Shown here: positions 50,346 through 59,400 of the stretch, piece by piece
How positions within the stretch are numbered: the stretch's first letter is position 1
Layout: each line of letters starts with the position of its first letter
Notes under the pieces: model-generated
What the model was told of the DNA's origin: nothing
What the model saw: the letters and a program-made list of their open reading frames with translations, nothing else
The model's database searches: none
Made by a program: the position numbers and the translations under genes
Source: an uncultured Thermoguttaceae bacterium
GTDB taxonomy: Bacteria > Planctomycetota > Planctomycetia > Pirellulales > Thermoguttaceae
Direction: 5' to 3'
DNA length: 64,000 nt
Assembly (NCBI GenBank): GCA_938084835.1
Contig: CALKER010000007.1
Span: forward strand, 186,001 to 250,000

Positions 50346-53300
50346 GTGGACGAAAGGCACGGGAGGAAGCTAGCGTCGACTTCTTTTGGTACCGGCGGAC
50401 CATGGAGGCGGGTGACCGCTGGCCGGCTGGGGCCCATAACGGCCGCAAACTCCGGCCTGGCCCAGCATTCCGCGCAGAGGTTCAGTCGCGTCGGTCTTCA
50501 GAGTAACCTGCGGGTCGTGCCGGGAGTTCTCGCCCTTTGGCTTGCCAGCTTGTTCCTCTTTTGGCCGTCGCGGTTTTGCGCAGCGCAAGCGTCAGCCAGC
50601 GAGGAGGCCTCTCCCGGCCCGCAGCCGAGCGAAATCTGTTTGCCCGGACTTCATCACCTCGATCCGATTACAATCAAGGCCGGTAGTGCCGTGCTTGTCT
50701 CCCCGGGACCGCCCGAACTATGGGTCCTGGAAGGCCCCGTAGAAATCCACCAGGGCGGACATCAACTCAGAGCCTTCCAAGCAGCCGCCTGGGTCACCAG
50801 ACCGCCGCCGGGAAGTGACCGTCTCTTTGTCCTACATGTGTACGCCGAAGGCGACGTAACCGCTACTGTAGCTGGCAATAAGGCTCGCGCGATTATTTGT
50901 GGAAACTCTTGGCAGTACACATATGAAAGCGCGGCCGGGCTGATACTGGACGCCCCACGGAGAGATGCTCCCCAGGATCACGCGCTTACCTTTTTGCGGC
51001 GGGCCGACTTAGCCCGAACAGCGTGGATCGCCGGCAAGGTCCAGCGTGCCAGTTTCGTGGAAGCCTTACCGACAGCACCGAGGGAACTTCCATTCCCAAC
51101 TTCGGCCTCAGAATTTCCTCCGGTTGCCCCGGACCAAATTACTCCACCTTTGTCCGGCGGGGAAGCCATCCCAGTCGGAGGTTCTCATCGCTCGGGTAGG
51201 GAGAATATTCGCATTAGTGTTTTTCCTCGGAGTGATGTTCCCGTCCAAGTGGAGTGGAGGCAGGACCCAACCACTGAGGAGTGGGTAGGGCTTATCACCT
51301 CCGGAGTCAACATCCTCATCGAAGGTGTCCCGGGGGTGGGACCGTGGCAACCGGAGACCATCGACATCGCCACCGACCGCATGGTGATCTGGACGAAAGG
51401 GATGGAACAGCCGGATTTGACGGGCCAGCGGCCCTTGCCGGACGATGCCGCCATCGAAGTCTACATGGAGGGCAATATTGTCTTTCGCGAGGGAGATCGA
51501 GTCGTTTACGCCGAGCGAATGTATTACGATCTCCGGCGGCGGATCGGCGTTCTAATCGATGCTGAGCTACTCACGCCGGTGCCGCAATACGAAGGTCTCC
51601 TGCGTGTGCGGGCCCAAGCTCTGCGTCAGCTTGGTCCGGAGCGATTTCGGGCCGAACATGCCTTCGTCACCTCAAGCCGAATGGGCTTTCCCACCTACCG
51701 GCTCCAGGCAGGGGAAGTACTTCTGGAAACGTCGCGCCAACCGGTAATTGACCCGTTGACCGGCGGAGTGCCCGTGGATCCCACCACGGGGGAGGTATTG
51801 ACCGAGCCTCGCCATATTCTCACCGCCCGAGACAATGCCCTGTATCTCGGCCCGCTTCCGGTGCTCATTTGGCCACAAATCACTACCGACCTGACTGAGC
51901 CCAGCTTCCTGATCCGACGACTACGAGTTAAAAACGACAGCGTCTTCGGGCTGCAAATCCTCACCGATTGGGATGTGTATCAGATTTTGGGCATACGTTC
52001 GCGCCCGGAAGGAACCCGCTGGGATGTCAGCCTGGATGTAATGAGTGATCGCGGACTTGGTCACGGGACAACTTTTCTTTATCGCGGCGAACAATTCCTG
52101 GGCATTCCAGGACCTGTCACGGGGCTTGTTGACTACTGGGGGATTCAAGATGACGGGTTCGATAACCTTGGGCGCGGCCGCCGAGCCATTGAACCGGAAA
52201 AAGACTATCGCTGGCGATGGCTATGGCAACACCGACAGCTGCTCCCGGGCAAGTGGCAGCTCACGGCGGAAGCCGGCTGGGTGAGCGACCGAAATTTCCT
52301 CGAGCAATATTTCGAGCGGGAATGGGACGAGCTCAAAGATCTGACCACGGGGGTTGAGCTGAAAAGGCTCCGGGAAAATCGCTCGCTAGCCATCGCCGTC
52401 GATTATCGCATCAATAACTTTTTTACTCAGACGGATTGGCTACCCCGGCTCGACCATTTTTGGCTGGGAGGGTCTCTTCTGGCCGATCGGTTAACATGGT
52501 ATCAACACACAAGCGTAGGATTGGCCCGCTTTAGGACCGCAACTTTTCCCGAAAACCCCCTCCCTTTTTACTTTTACCGCCCGTGGGAGACATCCGACGG
52601 CGTGACACCGCTGGGAACTCTGACCTCCGAGCGAATTGCGACTCGGCACGAAATTGATTTCCCCCTTCAGCTGGGGCCGGTCCGCCTTGTGCCCTACTTG
52701 TTGGGGGAAGCTGCTCATTGGGGGGAAGACAGAACCGGTGAAGATGCGCAGCGGCTCGTTGGTCAAATCGGAGTGCGGGCCAGCTTACCCTTATGGCGTG
52801 TAGATCCCACGGTCCAGAGTCAGCTGTGGAATGTCAACGGACTTGCCCACAAAATCACCTTCGAAGTTGAGTTTCTGTACGCCGACAGCACTCTGGATCT
52901 AGATCGGCTCCCCCTTTATGACCCGCTGGATGACGACGCCATTGAGGTTTTTCGCCGGCGGATGCCCCCCGGGTTGCATCTGCCCCAGCTCGATGAGCGC
53001 TTCTATGCCCTTCGGTATGGGCTGGGTAGCTGGGTGACGTCGCCGGCAACGGAAATCGCCGACGACCTGATGGTCTTTCGCCTGGGCACGCGGCAGCGAT
53101 GGCAGACCAAACGGGGAGCCCCCGAAGCCCCGCGAATTGTGGACTGGATCCTCTTCGACGTCCGATTGAGCCTCTTTCCCAAACCGGACCGGGACAACTT
53201 CGGCGACAACCTCGGCCTGGTGGAGTACGAGTGGCGGTGGCAGATGGGCAACCGTTTGGCCCTCGTTTCCGAAGGAATATTCGACTTTTTCCCGGAAGGC

Positions 53301-53672
53301 CATCGCATCATTACCGTGGGAACAATCCTCGACCGCCCACCTCACGGGCATTTTTACGCCGGCGTCCACCTCCTGGAGGGGGCCATCAGCAGCACAGTAC
53401 TCCAACTGACGTACAGCTACCGGCTATCGCCGAAATGGATCACCTCCTTTACTAGCGCCATTGACCTGGGAGAGGCAGGCAATATCGGCCAAAGCTTCTG
53501 GCTGACTCGGATCGGCGAATCGCTACTTGTCAGCGTGGGTGGCAATGTGGATTCGAGCCGGGGTACTTGGGGAGTTGGGATTTCCGTGGAGCCGCGATTC
53601 CTCGGGCGAGCCCGCCATGCCACCTTGGGCGGGGCCAGGATCCCCCCTGCTGGCGCATATGGCCTTGAATAG
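50346..53672 (+). CDS. LptD/OstA-like outer membrane protein
   Basis: LptD is the outer-membrane barrel that inserts lipopolysaccharide. The 1108-residue protein has a hydrophobic export segment around residues 57-80 (VVPGVLALWLASLFLFW), then OstA/LptA-like beta-jellyroll stretches with DIATDRMVIWTKG, AAIEVYMEGNIVFREGDRVVYAERMYYDLRRRIGVLIDAEL-type pattern (residues ~340-420). The C-terminal half (about 520-1090) alternates hydrophobic/polar strands as an outer-membrane barrel should. LptE or other lpt genes are not adjacent. GTG 50346 leaves a long pre-signal leader, so the real start may lie downstream. Confidence 0.65.
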   Translation: MDERHGRKLASTSFGTGGPWRRVTAGRLGPITAANSGLAQHSAQRFSRVGLQSNLRVVPGVLALWLASLFLFWPSRFCAAQASASEEASPGPQPSEICLPGLHHLDPITIKAGSAVLVSPGPPELWVLEGPVEIHQGGHQLRAFQAAAWVTRPPPGSDRLFVLHVYAEGDVTATVAGNKARAIICGNSWQYTYESAAGLILDAPRRDAPQDHALTFLRRADLARTAWIAGKVQRASFVEALPTAPRELPFPTSASEFPPVAPDQITPPLSGGEAIPVGGSHRSGRENIRISVFPRSDVPVQVEWRQDPTTEEWVGLITSGVNILIEGVPGVGPWQPETIDIATDRMVIWTKGMEQPDLTGQRPLPDDAAIEVYMEGNIVFREGDRVVYAERMYYDLRRRIGVLIDAELLTPVPQYEGLLRVRAQALRQLGPERFRAEHAFVTSSRMGFPTYRLQAGEVLLETSRQPVIDPLTGGVPVDPTTGEVLTEPRHILTARDNALYLGPLPVLIWPQITTDLTEPSFLIRRLRVKNDSVFGLQILTDWDVYQILGIRSRPEGTRWDVSLDVMSDRGLGHGTTFLYRGEQFLGIPGPVTGLVDYWGIQDDGFDNLGRGRRAIEPEKDYRWRWLWQHRQLLPGKWQLTAEAGWVSDRNFLEQYFEREWDELKDLTTGVELKRLRENRSLAIAVDYRINNFFTQTDWLPRLDHFWLGGSLLADRLTWYQHTSVGLARFRTATFPENPLPFYFYRPWETSDGVTPLGTLTSERIATRHEIDFPLQLGPVRLVPYLLGEAAHWGEDRTGEDAQRLVGQIGVRASLPLWRVDPTVQSQLWNVNGLAHKITFEVEFLYADSTLDLDRLPLYDPLDDDAIEVFRRRMPPGLHLPQLDERFYALRYGLGSWVTSPATEIADDLMVFRLGTRQRWQTKRGAPEAPRIVDWILFDVRLSLFPKPDRDNFGDNLGLVEYEWRWQMGNRLALVSEGIFDFFPEGHRIITVGTILDRPPHGHFYAGVHLLEGAISSTVLQLTYSYRLSPKWITSFTSAIDLGEAGNIGQSFWLTRIGESLLVSVGGNVDSSRGTWGVGISVEPRFLGRARHATLGGARIPPAGAYGLE

Positions 53673-54111
53673 CCTGAAAGCTTCCCTTTCAACCCTCGGG
53701 CGGGGCCGCTCAGCCGAGACGAGTATGACGAGTATTTTTCCACATCCGGCGACGAAAAGCCCACGGGATGCCCACCCGGCACCAGTTCCGAGCCTAAGTG
53801 TCCTTCGGGGGAAATTTGCAGGTTCGATCTCCCAACGCCTAGAGAAATACATCGTAAATTCTGCCGGCCAAAAGGGCCAAATTCCATCCTCATCGCAATA
53901 TGTCTTATATTTGGCCCCAAAATTGCTTGCCTTTACTGCAAGCGGAAAATCAATTCCGGGAAATTTGAAATCATCTTCGGAAGGCAAATTTTCCCACTTC
54001 TAGATAGCACACTCGCCGTAAGAGAAAATTCGGGTAGAAGGGCAAAAAGGGGAAAGACGGGCTGATACAGCGGACCGAATGGATTTCCCTTGCGGCGGAA
54101 AGGTACCGGCG
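53673..54111. other. Intergenic region (about 0.44 kb)
   Basis: A 9-bp tandem duplication GACGAGTAT (53718-53726 and 53727-53735) and a small hairpin TGAAAG-CTTCC-CTTTCA (53675-53691), just after the LptD-like stop, are present. No gene is supported. Confidence 0.45.
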
Positions 54112-54657
54112 ATGGGACTTCGGATCATGCGCGAGAGGGTTGTTGACTACTCGGCACAGGCCCTCCAGGAGGACCATAGCCACCCACTCCACACCGGGGA
54201 AGACTATCTGTCAAGCAATTATTCACCTTCTGCGGAAGAGCCTCCCCCCAATCAGGAGGACCGGGTCAAGACTCTTGTCCCACGGAGGCAGCGCTCGTGG
54301 GCGCAGAAGTTTCACGATGCCTTTCGCGGGGTACGCTTGGGGGTGTGGGGACAGAATAGCTTTATCGTTCACGGATGTTTCTCCGTGGCGGTGATCATCG
54401 CAGGAGCCGTGTTTCGCCTTTCACTGACGGAATGGCTCATCGCCGGGCTATGTATTGTCATTGTTTGGACGGCAGAAATGTTCAATAGCGCTTTGGAACG
54501 ACTGGCCCGCGCCGTCAACCACAAGTACGACCCGAACATCCGCGATGCTTTAGACATCGGCAGCGGGGCCGTACTCGTAGCAGCTATCGGAGCCGCCACG
54601 TTGGGTTCCATCCTGTTTCTCACCCATTTTTTGCGGTGGGTTGCCAACCAACTTTAA
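54112..54657 (+). CDS. dgkA: Diacylglycerol/undecaprenol kinase, DgkA family
   Basis: Members phosphorylate diacylglycerol or undecaprenol in the inner membrane. The conserved part is residues ~65-180: FHDAFRGVRLGVWGQNSFIVH, then EMFNSALERLARAVN, with the catalytic Glu in the E-x2-N-x3-E pattern, and DALDIGSGAVLVAA, and three hydrophobic helices. The N-terminal ~60 residues are polar and extra compared with E. coli DgkA (about 122 residues). ATG 54112 (GGAAAGG upstream) is preferred to ATG 54079. Confidence 0.85.
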   Translation: MGLRIMRERVVDYSAQALQEDHSHPLHTGEDYLSSNYSPSAEEPPPNQEDRVKTLVPRRQRSWAQKFHDAFRGVRLGVWGQNSFIVHGCFSVAVIIAGAVFRLSLTEWLIAGLCIVIVWTAEMFNSALERLARAVNHKYDPNIRDALDIGSGAVLVAAIGAATLGSILFLTHFLRWVANQL

Positions 54658-54987
54658 ACCCTCAAATGGCGCGGAAAGGCAAGCCGCAAGGTATCCCCGG
54701 GGATCTCCGCCCGGTTATCGAAACATCTGAGCTAATCCGGACGCTACGATGAGTCTTGCAGGCCCACCTTTGTCGGCAACTTACGGAGGTTTTCTCCTCC
54801 AACCCCTGGAAGGCGGGAAGAGAACTCACCGAACCGGTAGACATCCGGGCGACTGCAAGGTAGAGCCTTTGCGATAACTTTAGCGCCATAAATTTAGTTT
54901 CGCGGCGTCCGACGTTTGAAAATCTTAATTCCCCGGAAAGTGTGGTTCGTCTTTGCCGCTTCTTCGATCTTAAGGAGTTCTTGCGTT
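54658..54987. other. Intergenic region (about 0.33 kb), no gene seen
   Basis: Only the AAGGAG ribosome binding site of the next gene (about 54973) is recognisable. Confidence 0.4.
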
Positions 54988-55311
54988 ATGCAAAGAATGA
55001 TGACTTTTCTGGCGATGGGAACCATGTTAGCCAGCGGTATGCTACTATTTTTCAGTGAGGTGCTCCGCGCCGAGCCGGAGCCCTCCCCCAAGCTTGCCAA
55101 CCCAGTGGAACAACGGGCGGAAATGATCGAGGAACTTCGCACGATTAAGACTCTGCTGCGGGAACAAAACCACCTCCTCCGTGAACAAATCCAACTTCTG
55201 CGAAAACTGTTGGCGACACATAGCGGCGGAGGCGTCAATGCTCCAAGCCCGGCCGCCGTCAGCGTGGACTGTTGGATCGATCGGAGCGATGTCGCCACCC
55301 GGCCACTTTAA
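54988..55311 (+). CDS. Small exported or membrane-anchored coiled-coil protein
   Basis: This 107-residue protein has an N-terminal hydrophobic segment (MTFLAMGTMLASGMLLFF) ending near VLRAEPEP, then an E/L/R heptad stretch (EELRTIKTLLREQNHLLREQ) that should form a coiled coil, and a short Gly/Ser/Pro tail. AAGGAG about 10 nt upstream supports ATG 54988. The gene end overlaps the start of the pseudopilin frame in another reading frame. No family is recognised; the position next to pilus-type genes suggests but does not show a link. Confidence 0.6.
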   Translation: MQRMMTFLAMGTMLASGMLLFFSEVLRAEPEPSPKLANPVEQRAEMIEELRTIKTLLREQNHLLREQIQLLRKLLATHSGGGVNAPSPAAVSVDCWIDRSDVATRPL

Positions 55312-55960
55312 ACGTGCATCGATCGGCGTCTCCCCCGGCCAAGTTCTCACCCGGCACCCCCTCGATTGGATGGAGCACCCGGCTGATCGGATCAAGAGGA
55401 TCCACCATCCACGTAGCACGTTGCCCGCAATTGTCGCTCGGTCACGTTCTGCTGTTACCTTCCTCGAATTGCTTGCTGTAATGTTGATTCTGGCTATCGT
55501 CTGCGGACTTCTCATTCCCTCCGCTCAAAGCGATATGCCTCATTATCTTCGCACCGCTGCAGAAGTGCTGGCGGCCGATCTCGCTTTTGCACGAAGCCTT
55601 GCTATTGTGGCGGGTCAGCCCACCGCTGTGGTCTTTGAGGCGGACGGGGACGCCTACCGCATCGTCCATTCCCAAGGGGCTCAGCTTTCACAATCGCCGT
55701 TTACCTGGCACCCTGGGCAACTGACTTTCCGATTAAGCGAAATGCCACAAGCAGGACGGTTTGTGAGGTTGTTGCGGTTTGTACCGGATGCGCCAAGTAG
55801 ACAGCGGCGGGTGGATTTTACAACTCTCGGTGGCCTAGCATCTTCCGAGGATGTGCGGATCATCCTTGGCACCCCTCAGGCGCCGCGGGCGTGGATGATC
55901 GAAATCACCATTAGTGCTGTTACAGGCCGATGCCATGTAGGTCCCCCTTTCCTGGAATAA
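55238..55960 (+). CDS. GspH/FimT-like pseudopilin
   Basis: A type IV prepilin-like segment AVTFLELLAVMLILAIVCGL has Glu5 of the mature protein and a cleavage site A-V in place of the usual G-F. A hydrophobic helix and a globular part of about 150 residues follow (SLAIVAGQPTAVVFEADGDA), as in minor pseudopilins. The leader before the cleavage site would be about 70 residues, longer than usual. ATG 55238 has GGAGG upstream, but a start closer to the motif, such as a TTG a few codons before RSRSAVTF, is possible. It overlaps the previous gene by about 74 bp. Confidence 0.65.
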   Translation: MLQARPPSAWTVGSIGAMSPPGHFKRASIGVSPGQVLTRHPLDWMEHPADRIKRIHHPRSTLPAIVARSRSAVTFLELLAVMLILAIVCGLLIPSAQSDMPHYLRTAAEVLAADLAFARSLAIVAGQPTAVVFEADGDAYRIVHSQGAQLSQSPFTWHPGQLTFRLSEMPQAGRFVRLLRFVPDAPSRQRRVDFTTLGGLASSEDVRIILGTPQAPRAWMIEITISAVTGRCHVGPPFLE

Positions 55961-56324
55961 CCAACAAACGAGACATCCATCCGTCAAAGGCTTATTGGGA
56001 GCGCTCAAGATCGGTCCACAACCACCAGTTCTGGGACGCACATGTGGGTCGGCAAAAAGCTCGAGCGCAGGCTTTAAGTGCGAAAGCATGCCCTATTTCT
56101 TTTTTTAGAGGGCATGTGCCGTTTCTCCAATTTGTCGGGTTTGGCGTGTGGCTTGAAGCTCGGCCGCCCGAGTGGCGCGGAGCGTCGACACGCAGTCTTG
56201 CCGAGCAAAACCACAAAATTTTCGCCGGAATAGCCCCCAGGAAGGTGTTACGCTTTCTCGGGGGGCTTGGCATGGCGCTTGGTAACCGGGTGTGAGTAGA
56301 GGTTCGCCTGAAAGAGTTGCGTTT
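55961..56324. other. Intergenic region (about 0.36 kb), no gene seen
   Basis: This precedes the pilM-like gene and could hold its promoter; nothing specific is recognised. Confidence 0.4.
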
Positions 56325-57386
56325 ATGGTGTGGACAAGTCTGAGGCGTCGGCGTTTTGGCATCATCGGCCTGGATTGGGCAGGCCAGGCAGTGCGCTTGG
56401 TCCAGCTGGACCACGCCGGCCACGAGGTGCTTCGCGTAGCCGAGCACCGGTTGACGCCGGGGAGTAACGGATCGACGTTTCAAGAGGGTCATTGGCAGGA
56501 CTGTGTCCGCGTTCTCCGCCGTATGTGGCGCGAGGGAGGATTTGTGGGGCGCGACGTCTGTGTGGGGCTGCAACCGGGCGAAATTTTTCTTCAAAATATC
56601 CGCCTTCCCCAGGAGGTTCCCGATGTGGACGCCGCCGTCTGCCAGGAAATGGCCAGCCGGCTTCCCCTGCCCCTCGAGCAGGTAGAAATGCGGTACATTG
56701 TGGTGGGCAGCATTCGCCAAGGTGAGGCCCAGCGTCAGGAAGTCATTGTCTTCTCCTGTCGTCGCGAGGTCATCGAGAGAAAATTGGCCCTGGTGGAAGA
56801 AGCCGGTCTCCGCTGTCAGGGCATCGACGTTCATCCGGCGGCGCTTTTACGTTGCTACCGGGCCCAACTTCGCCGCGAGGCGGATCGCACTCACCCCCTT
56901 GCGTTAGTGAGCATCCACGAAAATGGCACACTTCTCGTGGTGGCAACCCACGATCAACCGCTGTTTGTTAAGGCGCTGGATCTGGCACCGAGACATTTTG
57001 ACGAAGCCGTGAGCCGGGCCCTTGGTCTTTCCCTGGAGGAGGCGGCCAGTCTGCGTCGTCATCATGGCGATCGGCGCCAAGAAGGTCGGGATCCGGAATT
57101 AGTTGCGGCCATTCATCAGGCTCTGCTAGGGCCCCTAGGCAGACTTGCTGCCGAAATGACCATGTGCCTCCGCTATTGCAGCGTCACTTTCCGCAACCAA
57201 GCTGCCCGAGAAGTCATCCTCAGCGGAGTGGAGGCCACGCCGGAGCATGCCGAGCTGTTCGCGCAGGACTTGGGAATCCCCGTCCGCTGTGGCAACCCGT
57301 TTCTGCCCTTTCGCCATTCGGTTAAAGGAGAAGTCCTCGGCCGATGGGACATCGGTGTGGGGCTAGCTTTGTGGGAGGCAGCCTGA
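56325..57386 (+). CDS. pilM: PilM-like actin-fold assembly protein
   Basis: PilM is the cytoplasmic actin-like ATPase that contacts PilN in the type IV pilus inner-membrane platform. The 353-residue protein starts with basic residues, then FGIIGLDWAGQAVRLVQLD, the phosphate-1 strand of the fold (compare GIDIGSSSVK), has QNIRLPQEVPDVDAAVCQEM as in other PilM proteins, VEEAGLRCQGIDVHPAALLR and a C-terminal VILSGVEATPEHAELFAQDLGIPV. ATG 56325 is preceded by GAAAGAG; GTG 56292 is possible. Its TGA overlaps the next ATG, coupling translation. Confidence 0.82.
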   Translation: MVWTSLRRRRFGIIGLDWAGQAVRLVQLDHAGHEVLRVAEHRLTPGSNGSTFQEGHWQDCVRVLRRMWREGGFVGRDVCVGLQPGEIFLQNIRLPQEVPDVDAAVCQEMASRLPLPLEQVEMRYIVVGSIRQGEAQRQEVIVFSCRREVIERKLALVEEAGLRCQGIDVHPAALLRCYRAQLRREADRTHPLALVSIHENGTLLVVATHDQPLFVKALDLAPRHFDEAVSRALGLSLEEAASLRRHHGDRRQEGRDPELVAAIHQALLGPLGRLAAEMTMCLRYCSVTFRNQAAREVILSGVEATPEHAELFAQDLGIPVRCGNPFLPFRHSVKGEVLGRWDIGVGLALWEAA

Positions 57387-58114
57387 TGAAGGCTCACCAT
57401 CTCGGGATCAAGATCGACTTTTTGCCGGAAGAAGTCCGACGTCGCTACCAGGTGCAGCGGGAGGCTCGCAGGCGGGCCCTGGTGCTGGTGTTGCTGGTGG
57501 CAACCACGGCAGCTGTCCACATTTGGTTGGAAACAGAGGTGGGACGACTTCGCCGGCTCGTGGCTTCCGTAGAACCAGCGGTCCAGGCCGAGGCGGAACT
57601 CGAGCAGAAAGCCCAAGCCCTCCGCGCCGCCCTTGAACGGGCCGAAGCCCGCGCTCGTCAGTTGCTTGCACGTGAGAGCTTTCTCCCACGGTGGTTCATC
57701 CTTACAAGCCTCGCCCAGTCCCGACCCGAGGGGCTGTGGTGGGATGAGATCCACATCCGCGAGGAGGACCGCCACCCAACGTCGGCATTCTCAGGATCGA
57801 GCTTTGGTGGCTCTGCCCGCCCAGGAAACCCGATGCTTAAAACCCATCAGGAGGCAGGGGCCAAGGCACGCCAGACGGTAATTCACCTGGTGGGTCGGGC
57901 AAGCGAAGTGAACCGTGTGAACACTTATCTTCAACGGGTGCAAGCCCTCCAGGCCGTCCGCGAGGTGGAAGTGCTGAGCCTTCAAACAGATGCGGTGCGG
58001 AATCAGCCACTCCAGTTCGAGCTTCGCATCCGTTGGCTGCCGACAGCCTCACCTGGGGCTCAAACACCTCAGGACAACTCTGGGGCTGAGGTGTTGGCTC
58101 AAATCTCTCGGTAG
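57386..58114 (+). CDS. pilN: PilN-like inner-membrane assembly protein
   Basis: PilN binds PilM through an N-terminal cytoplasmic motif and PilO through its periplasmic part. Here the motif is IDFLPEEVRRRY, followed by a basic stretch, one membrane helix (ALVLVLLVATTAAVHIWL) and an E/A/R-rich coiled coil (AVQAEAELEQKAQALRAALE). The C-terminal ~100 residues form the ferredoxin-like fold. The start ATG overlaps the pilM stop (ATGA) and has GGGAGGC upstream; 242 residues. Confidence 0.78.
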   Translation: MKAHHLGIKIDFLPEEVRRRYQVQREARRRALVLVLLVATTAAVHIWLETEVGRLRRLVASVEPAVQAEAELEQKAQALRAALERAEARARQLLARESFLPRWFILTSLAQSRPEGLWWDEIHIREEDRHPTSAFSGSSFGGSARPGNPMLKTHQEAGAKARQTVIHLVGRASEVNRVNTYLQRVQALQAVREVEVLSLQTDAVRNQPLQFELRIRWLPTASPGAQTPQDNSGAEVLAQISR

Positions 58115-58486
58115 GGGCCATCCGGCGGAGTCAACAGCCGGCCGCAGAGCAAAGGCACCCGGAAGCTAGGGGGAGGAAGCGATCGAACAAAGGTACTCGC
58201 GCGCAAGCGCGAGATTGTTACAGATTTCGCCGAGGTGGGCTTCAGGCCTCCCACCTCAATGTGGAGAAAAAGCACCACATGTGTTTTGCTCAGTGAAGAT
58301 GCGGTTCCAAAAAAATCTCGCCAGGGGAGGAGTTTTTTCGGATTGGGCTGCCGGTGGTATGCCAGGGTATTCCTCCGTAACGCCCATGAGGCCGACGCAT
58401 GTTGCCTTTACAGCCGAGGCGGCAAGTCCGAAAGCCTTCCTCCTTTGGCGCCTAACTTTTTGAAAGTAGTGGGGACGTTCCCTGCG
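58115..58486. other. Gap between pilN and pilO with a GNRA-loop hairpin
   Basis: No gene is supported. It carries the hairpin listed at 58196. The gap is unusual, because pilN and pilO are normally adjacent or overlapping. Confidence 0.5.
58196..58213 (+). other. Hairpin with GCAA (GNRA) tetraloop
   Basis: CTCGCGC-GCAA-GCGCGAG is a perfect 7-bp GC-rich stem capped by a GNRA tetraloop, 82 nt after the pilN stop. There is no T tract, so it is more likely an RNA structure, for example a processing or stability element, than a terminator. Confidence 0.55.
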
Positions 58487-59044
58487 ATGACCGAAAGACA
58501 CCAATGGATCCTTATGGCGATAGCCTTGGCAGGCTTGGTTCTGTGGTTTGTCTTGGGCACGCTGCCACGATATCGCGAGGCCCAACGACTCCGGGCCGAT
58601 CTTGCGCGCGGGAGCACCTGGGCTGAAAAAGACCAGGGGCTTCACAAGGAGTTTAACCAGTTGGCACAAGCAGTCGAGCGCGCCGAGAAGCTCCTCGCGG
58701 CATTTCCCGGCAAAGAGGCCTCCTTTCAAGGAGGGGCTCTAATGACCTTGACAGAGGCGGCAGCTGCCGCCGGGGTTCAATTGACCAAGTTTGCGCCGCT
58801 TACTTCCTCACGCGATCCCGAAACAGAAAAAGAAAGACGCCAGATACAAATTTCTTGGAGCGGCTCCTTCACAGCCACGGTCGATTTCCTTAAACGGATC
58901 GAGGGACCGCCACACTTTATGCGAATTAGAGATATCGTGTGGCGAAAAAAGGACATCGAAGGGGAAATTCTGGAAGCTGAGGCAATTTGCGAAGAAGAGG
59001 TCGACCGAAAAGACGTCTTCAAAAACTCTCAACTTTTTCATTAA
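58487..59044 (+). CDS. pilO: PilO-like inner-membrane assembly protein
   Basis: This 185-residue protein starts with a short cytoplasmic tip (MTERHQW), a membrane helix (ILMAIALAGLVLWFVLGT), a coiled coil (YREAQRLRADLARGSTWAEK) and a periplasmic domain with SGSFTATVDFLKRIEGPPHF, the typical PilO ferredoxin-like strand-helix pattern. PilO dimerises with PilN in type IV pilus and GspM-like systems. ATG 58487 is chosen over a long upstream frame of noncoding composition. Its stop is followed one base later by a perfect hairpin. Confidence 0.75.
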   Translation: MTERHQWILMAIALAGLVLWFVLGTLPRYREAQRLRADLARGSTWAEKDQGLHKEFNQLAQAVERAEKLLAAFPGKEASFQGGALMTLTEAAAAAGVQLTKFAPLTSSRDPETEKERRQIQISWSGSFTATVDFLKRIEGPPHFMRIRDIVWRKKDIEGEILEAEAICEEEVDRKDVFKNSQLFH

Positions 59045-59400
59045 GTCGGCACCCTGTGTGCCGATAAAAAATTGGGACTTTAGATCCTTCACAGTACCAA
59101 AAAAACTTCGGGACGATAAGCTTCTCCCAGCATACTGCGGCCGGATGCGAAAAACGCCGGCCAAGTTGCAAGCTAACTTTTCCTGGGTGAGGTCTGTTGC
59201 CGTCGCGACTCGCGGACTGCAGGTGGACCGAGAGGTGATTCAAAGCTTCGGGAGTTCGTCATTGGAGGGAATTTCGGGACGCCAATGGTAGACAGTGCCG
59301 ATTTCCGTGGGTTCCGAGTTTTTCCCGACGGGCTGTCGCAACACCCTCGCAGAATGAACCGATCGATAGAGTGCGTTGATCTCCGGCTTGAGCTACTTCG
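59045..59400. other. Gap between pilO and the pilP/gspC-like gene
   Basis: It holds a hairpin right after pilO and no supported gene. Confidence 0.45.
59046..59064 (+). other. Hairpin directly after the pilO stop codon
   Basis: TCGGCAC-CCTGT-GTGCCGA is a perfect 7-bp stem followed by TAAAAAA on the plus strand. It starts one base after the pilO stop. The A tract, rather than T tract, argues against an intrinsic terminator for this strand. Confidence 0.55.

Noticed and set aside
53821..53850. GGTTCGATC resembling a tRNA T-arm
   Set aside because: Flanking bases do not form the T stem and no acceptor or anticodon arm is found.
55992..56834. 280-codon minus-strand frame opposite pilM
   Set aside because: Shadow of the well-supported pilM-like gene; His/Pro/Cys-rich composition is typical of antisense frames.
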